Shown here piece by piece: positions 61,195 to 64,000 of a DNA stretch of 64,000 bases. This DNA comes from JBBRHQ01 sp963781345 (lineage in GTDB: Bacteria > Actinomycetota > Thermoleophilia > Solirubrobacterales > 70-9), in the NCBI GenBank assembly GCA_963781345.1, contig CAWAFQ010000001.1:124001-188000 (forward strand), in the 5' to 3' direction. The translations under genes were made by a program, and so were the position numbers. The notes under the pieces are model-generated. The model had not been told where the DNA came from and ran no database searches. It saw only the letters and a program-made list of their open reading frames with translations. The number at the start of each line of letters is the position of its first letter. Position 1 is the stretch's first letter.

Positions 61195-62111
61195 GTACCA
61201 AGAAGCCCGAGACAGACGTCGGCGGCTGCTGTTCACCTGCGGCCCAGGAGACATGCTGCGAGCCCGAGGCAAAGAGCGAGTGCTGCGGGCCGGGCGCGGA
61301 CTGCGGCTGCTCGGCCGCTGCCACCCCTCCGGCCGAGGGGGAGATGAAGTTGAGCGAGCAGACCGATGTCCGAGAAGTTGTCCGGGAGCGCTACGCCGCC
61401 GCGGCCAGGGCGGTCGCCACCTCCGCAGGGAGTTGCTGCTCGGCCGCCGCGGTGATCACCGACGAGCAGCGCCGCGCCTTCGGCGCCGGGCTCTACGAGG
61501 CCGGCGACCGCGACGCGCTGCCCGAGGCCGCCCAGCTCGCCTCGCTCGGCTGCGGCAATCCGACCGCGGTCGCCGAGCTCAACGCGGGCGAGGCGGTCCT
61601 CGACCTGGGCTCGGGTGGCGGGATCGACGTGCTGCTCTCAGCCCGAAGGGTCGGCCCGGCCGGCAGGGCCTACGGCCTCGACATGACCGACGAGATGCTC
61701 GAGCTGGCGCGCCACAACCAGCGGCAGGCGGGTGTGGAGAACGTGGAGTTCCTCAAGGGCACGATCGAGGAGGTGCCGCTGCCCGACGACTCGGTGGACG
61801 TGATCATCTCCAACTGCGTGATCAACCTCTCCGCCGACAAACCGGCCGTCCTCCGCGAGGCCGCCCGGGTCTTGAAGCCGGGTGGGCGCTTCGCGGTCAG
61901 CGACGTCGTTGCTGATCCCGGCATGGATGAAGCGATCCGGCGAGACATGCAGCAGTGGACCGGTTGCATCGCCGGCGCTTTGACGCGCGAAGAATTCGAA
62001 CGCGAGCTGGAGGCCGCCGGCTTCGAGGACGTCGAGATCCAGGAGACACACCGCGTCCACGAACAGGCCGCTTCGGCCATTGTTCGCGCCCGGATGCCGG
62101 CGACCCGATGA
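61182..62111 (+). CDS. arsM: Arsenite S-adenosylmethionine methyltransferase ArsM
   Basis: 309-aa methyltransferase converting As(III) to methylated arsenicals. GTG 61182 overlaps the arsR end and has AAGGAG 8 bases before it. SAM site VLDLGSGGGIDVLLSARRVG. Arsenic-binding Cys are Cys124 in SLGCGNPTA, Cys212 in IISNCVINLS and Cys262 in QWTGCIAGALT; Cys85-Cys86 also present. The first ~50 residues carry four CC or CxC groups (GGCCSPA, ETCCEPE, SECCGPG, DCGC) not needed for the core fold and possibly for arsenic capture. Met55 is an alternative start without this extension. Confidence 0.92.
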   Translation: MAELGTKKPETDVGGCCSPAAQETCCEPEAKSECCGPGADCGCSAAATPPAEGEMKLSEQTDVREVVRERYAAAARAVATSAGSCCSAAAVITDEQRRAFGAGLYEAGDRDALPEAAQLASLGCGNPTAVAELNAGEAVLDLGSGGGIDVLLSARRVGPAGRAYGLDMTDEMLELARHNQRQAGVENVEFLKGTIEEVPLPDDSVDVIISNCVINLSADKPAVLREAARVLKPGGRFAVSDVVADPGMDEAIRRDMQQWTGCIAGALTREEFERELEAAGFEDVEIQETHRVHEQAASAIVRARMPATR

Positions 62112-62193
62112 GCACCGCCGAGCAACCCGCCTCGAGAGCCCGCAGGGGCTCTGCCTCCTCAAAGCCCTCCGCATCACGGCTCGCACTGCGAAC

Positions 62194-62934
62194 CTAGAAG
62201 TCCCTCCCCAGCCGATAGGCCTCCTGCAGGTAGGCGCGCCGAGCCCTCGTCCCCGACGGCGACCACGGCGTAGAAGTAGGCGTGGTGGGCCTCCTTGACC
62301 CCGGCCATCTTCAGGCCCCACTCGCAGAGCACCGTGTCCATCGCATCCCGCCAGCCCTTGTCGTACTCCTCCTCGGTGAAGAAGGTCGGGGTGATGATCA
62401 AGCCCCTTCTCCTGGGTGAGGAGCGGGACCCTGCCCTCCAGGTTCCCCTCTCCACCCCTCGGCGGTGAGGGTGTAGGCGAATCCGTAGGCGAAGACCCGC
62501 TCGAGCCAGCCCTTGAGGATCGCCGGGAAGCCCATCCAGAACACCGGCGCGATGAAGATCAGCCCGTCGGCCTCGGCGACCAGCGCCTGCTGCTCGGCCA
62601 CGTCCTCGGGCTTGTGCTTCCCGATTTCCTCGACGATCTCGGGGAGGCTCTTGTCACGGAGCCAGCGCCTCGCCATCCAGCGGCGAACCGGCCCCCCGGC
62701 GAGATCCATGATCGCCCCGGCCGGATTCATCTCCTCCATGAGCTCCTCGGGGACCGACTCGTGGGCGAACTGGACTCCGTCCTGGGCCCGGAAGACAGGA
62801 TCAAAGCCGATCGCGTTGAGGTCGTTCACCTTGTATTCGTGCCCGCCGTCTTCCAGTCCCCTGGTGACCTCTTCGAGGATGGCGTGGGTGAACGAGGTCG
62901 GGTTGTGGTGGGCGTAGATGACCAGCACTCGCAT
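62194..62934 (-). CDS. Flavodoxin-fold NAD(P)H oxidoreductase, NQO1/Kef-ancillary type (three frameshifts)
   Basis: ~245-aa flavoprotein when corrected. From ATG 62934: VLVIYAHHNPTSFTHAILEE (FMN phosphate loop), LIFIAPVFWMGFPAILKGWL and ERVFAYGFAYTLTAEGW, the Flavodoxin_2 core. The remainder is split: +1 near 62,446 (then NLEGRVPLLTQEK), +1 near 62,405 (then GLIITPTFFTEEEYDKGWRD and HHAYFYAVVAVGDEG) and +1 near 62,240 (then RAYLQEAYRLGRDF, stop 62194). All three need removal of one base. Probable quinone or nitro reductase. It converges with arsM. Confidence 0.8.
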
Positions 62935-63087
62935 GGCTCACCTCCGGAGAGGAGCGATCGGGGGAAGGAACCGGTCGGCCCCTCCTCACTTAGTCTGACG
63001 GGTGGTGGCGGGCGTGCTGGCCTACATAGACGCGGTCCCGGGTCGCCTGTACCCGCTGGATTCGCGTGGGTCCCAAGAGAGGAGTCT

Positions 63088-63393
63088 GTGATCGAGTCGA
63101 GCGTCGACAGCGGTGCCGGCTCGGCAGGGAACGAGAAGGACCTCCGAGCCCAGGCGATCAAGAGGATCGAGCGAAGGCGCAAGTTCCTGCGCGACCTGGT
63201 CTTCTTTCTCGTCGTCAACGCCGCGCTCTGGGGTATCTGGGCGCTGAACGGTGCGGAAACCGACGACCTCTGGCCGGCCTGGGTCAGCGGCATCTGGGGC
63301 GCCCTGCTCGTCCTCGACGCCTGGAAGGCCTACGGCGAGCGGCCGATCTCCGACAGGGAGATCGAGGCAGAGGTCAACCGGCTGAGGAGCTGA
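63088..63393 (+). CDS. Small 2TM-domain protein
   Basis: 101-aa protein, GTG 63088 after AGAGAGGAGTCT. A polar head and the helix KDLRAQAIKRIERRRKFLRD precede two TM helices (LVFFLVVNAALWGIWALNG and WVSGIWGALLVLDAWKAYG), with an acidic amphipathic tail. This matches the 2TM domain found alone or in histidine kinases. Function unknown. Confidence 0.75.
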   Translation: MIESSVDSGAGSAGNEKDLRAQAIKRIERRRKFLRDLVFFLVVNAALWGIWALNGAETDDLWPAWVSGIWGALLVLDAWKAYGERPISDREIEAEVNRLRS

Positions 63394-63489
63394 TCAGGCG
63401 ACGCTGTCGTCGGCACACCCTGGCCATGGCGCCACCGATTCGCTGACGAGCCCGAGCCCGGGAGAGGCTGAGCCGATCAGGCCACAGCC

Positions 63490-63690
63490 TCATCCCTTGG
63501 CCTTGCGGCTACCTCGAGGCGATACCCGCGAAGAGCGATTCCCTTCCCCGGGTCGGCGCGCTCGGGAGATGTTCACCGAGTCGAGGTCTCTGGCCAGCCT
63601 TGAGGTGCCGCATTCGAGGCAACCGATCATCGGACCGTACCTCGTGTAGGCGATCAGCCGAAGATGCACTGGGTTCAGATGCCGGCACAT
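63490..63690 (-). CDS. Small Cys/His protein, copy 2 (putative zinc site)
   Basis: 66-aa protein, paralogue of the product at 42162-42404: MC-x-H-x-NP, LRLIAYTRYGPMIGCLECGT and RD-x-DSV-x-IS are shared and the four candidate ligands (Cys2, His4, Cys24, Cys27) are kept. The tail is shorter and basic (RVSPRGSRKAKG). ATG 63690 overlaps an upstream frame by 16 bases, exactly as in copy 1. Confidence 0.7.
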   Translation of the reverse strand: MCRHLNPVHLRLIAYTRYGPMIGCLECGTSRLARDLDSVNISRARRPGEGNRSSRVSPRGSRKAKG

Positions 63691-63805
63691 TGATTCTTCC
63701 CTTCTTGGAGTTCGGCACCGATATTCGACAGAAGGCATGAAAGCTCCTGAAAGATCCGCACCAAGACTTGGGAAAGATCTCGCCGCTCCGCTGCAACCTC
63801 TTCCA
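63675..63805 (-). promoter_or_regulatory. Conserved leader and overlapping upstream frame of small Cys/His gene, copy 2
   Basis: Aligns with 42389-42525 over ~120 bases. Contains CTTGGTGCGGATCTTTC, TTTCAT-GCCTTCTGTCGAAT and AAGAAGGGAA. The frame ending at 63675 could encode a peptide ending IFQELSCLLSNIGAELQE, GKNQCAGI, comparable to copy 1. Promoter, leader or coupled small ORF. Confidence 0.45.
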
Positions 63806-63900
63806 ACCAGCAGTCACAGCACCCGACCACTTGGGACCGAAGCCGACATCGTGACCGGCGCGAGCGGTGGTCTTCAAGCGGCCCGCCTACACTCCATGGC

Positions 63901-64000
63901 GTGGTCTTCAAGGGCGGGGAAATTGGGGCGCTTGGCCGCCGATGCCACATCGGTCTTCGCGCGGCTGTATTCGCCGCCGCCGGGTCCCTGATCGGCGCCG
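63901..64000 (+). CDS. Possible start of a membrane protein gene (partial)
   Basis: GTG 63901 opens a frame to the window edge: VVFKGGEIGALGRRCHIGLR, then a hydrophobic AAVFAAAGSLIGA. No ribosome site is evident and only 33 residues are visible. Weak call. Confidence 0.25.
   Translation, partial: MVFKGGEIGALGRRCHIGLRAAVFAAAGSLIGA

Noticed and set aside
62108..62197. 29-residue ORF starting inside the arsM stop
   Set aside because: ATGA overlap is suggestive, but the peptide is short and low complexity and runs into the end of the convergent gene.
928..62450. Programmed +1 ribosomal frameshifting as the cause of the interrupted genes
   Set aside because: Ten unrelated genes with different slip contexts and no shared stimulatory motif make consensus error far more likely.
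1..64000. tRNA, rRNA, CRISPR arrays, insertion sequences and prophage genes
   Set aside because: None recognised: no T-loop/anticodon patterns, regular spacers, transposase motifs or phage structural genes were seen.

Overview
GC-rich bacterial chromosome with dense, mostly translationally coupled genes and frequent GTG/TTG starts. The gene content (WS/DGAT acyltransferase, DUF2505-type protein, P450, actinobacterial-style secreted proteins, SCP2/hydrolase fusion, narGHJI, Acr3) points to a soil actinobacterium, perhaps class Thermoleophilia. That placement is inference from gene style only; there is no rRNA or tRNA in the window.

Layout. 1-6936 (minus): one long operon whose first genes are kdd, a hotdog thioesterase and kce (the middle of the 3,5-diaminohexanoate route of lysine breakdown). 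It continues through a TetR regulator, an S66 LD-carboxypeptidase and an oligopeptide ABC importer that runs off the left edge. A histone-deacetylase-like amidohydrolase is divergent. 8.1-11.2 kb: secreted proteins (one HtaA-like), a palindromic terminator, a histone-H1-like protein and small ORFs. 11.3-16.5 kb (plus): an SCP2/hydrolase fusion, then a five-gene redox operon (Pro-rich anchored protein, ApbE, ferric-reductase-like haem protein, NuoF-like flavo-Fe-S protein, ferredoxin). 16.4-25.6 kb: narGHJI-narK (minus) with a divergent Cys-containing winged-helix regulator. 25.7-36 kb: small enzymes and secreted proteins, a patatin, two convergent class III cyclases, thioredoxin-like proteins, YbaK, acylphosphatase and WS/DGAT. 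36-42 kb: fragments of a permease and an ABC ATPase, then an ABC-2 exporter, a secreted protein and a GNAT. 42-55.6 kb: a small Cys/His protein, Rieske ferredoxin, penicillin-acylase-type hydrolase, TerC, PepSY, RTX-like protein, lipid enzymes, an AlaDH/PNT-family dehydrogenase and a P450. 55.6-62.1 kb: MFS exporter and an arsenic island: acr3-gapdh-arsJ divergent from arsR-arsM. 62.2-64 kb: a flavodoxin-fold oxidoreductase, a 2TM protein and a second copy of the small Cys/His protein.

How the parts work together. The arsenic island covers As(III) efflux (Acr3), As(III) methylation (ArsM) and arsenate export as 1-arseno-3-phosphoglycerate (GAPDH+ArsJ), under ArsR. The nar block gives nitrate uptake and respiration. 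The kdd-kce operon joined to peptide import and an LD-peptidase suggests uptake and breakdown of lysine- or beta-lysine-containing peptides.

Sequence quality. At least ten single-base shifts of the same sense (one surplus base) interrupt otherwise well conserved genes: oppB-like permease, oppA-like protein, narK, patatin, cyclase (twice), GAPDH and the flavodoxin-fold protein (three times). I read these as probable consensus errors and give the corrected gene span in each entry.

Most noteworthy non-gene structures: a dispersed intergenic palindromic repeat (two full copies and one half copy), and a duplicated small-protein locus with a conserved leader of about 120 bases containing an overlapping upstream frame.
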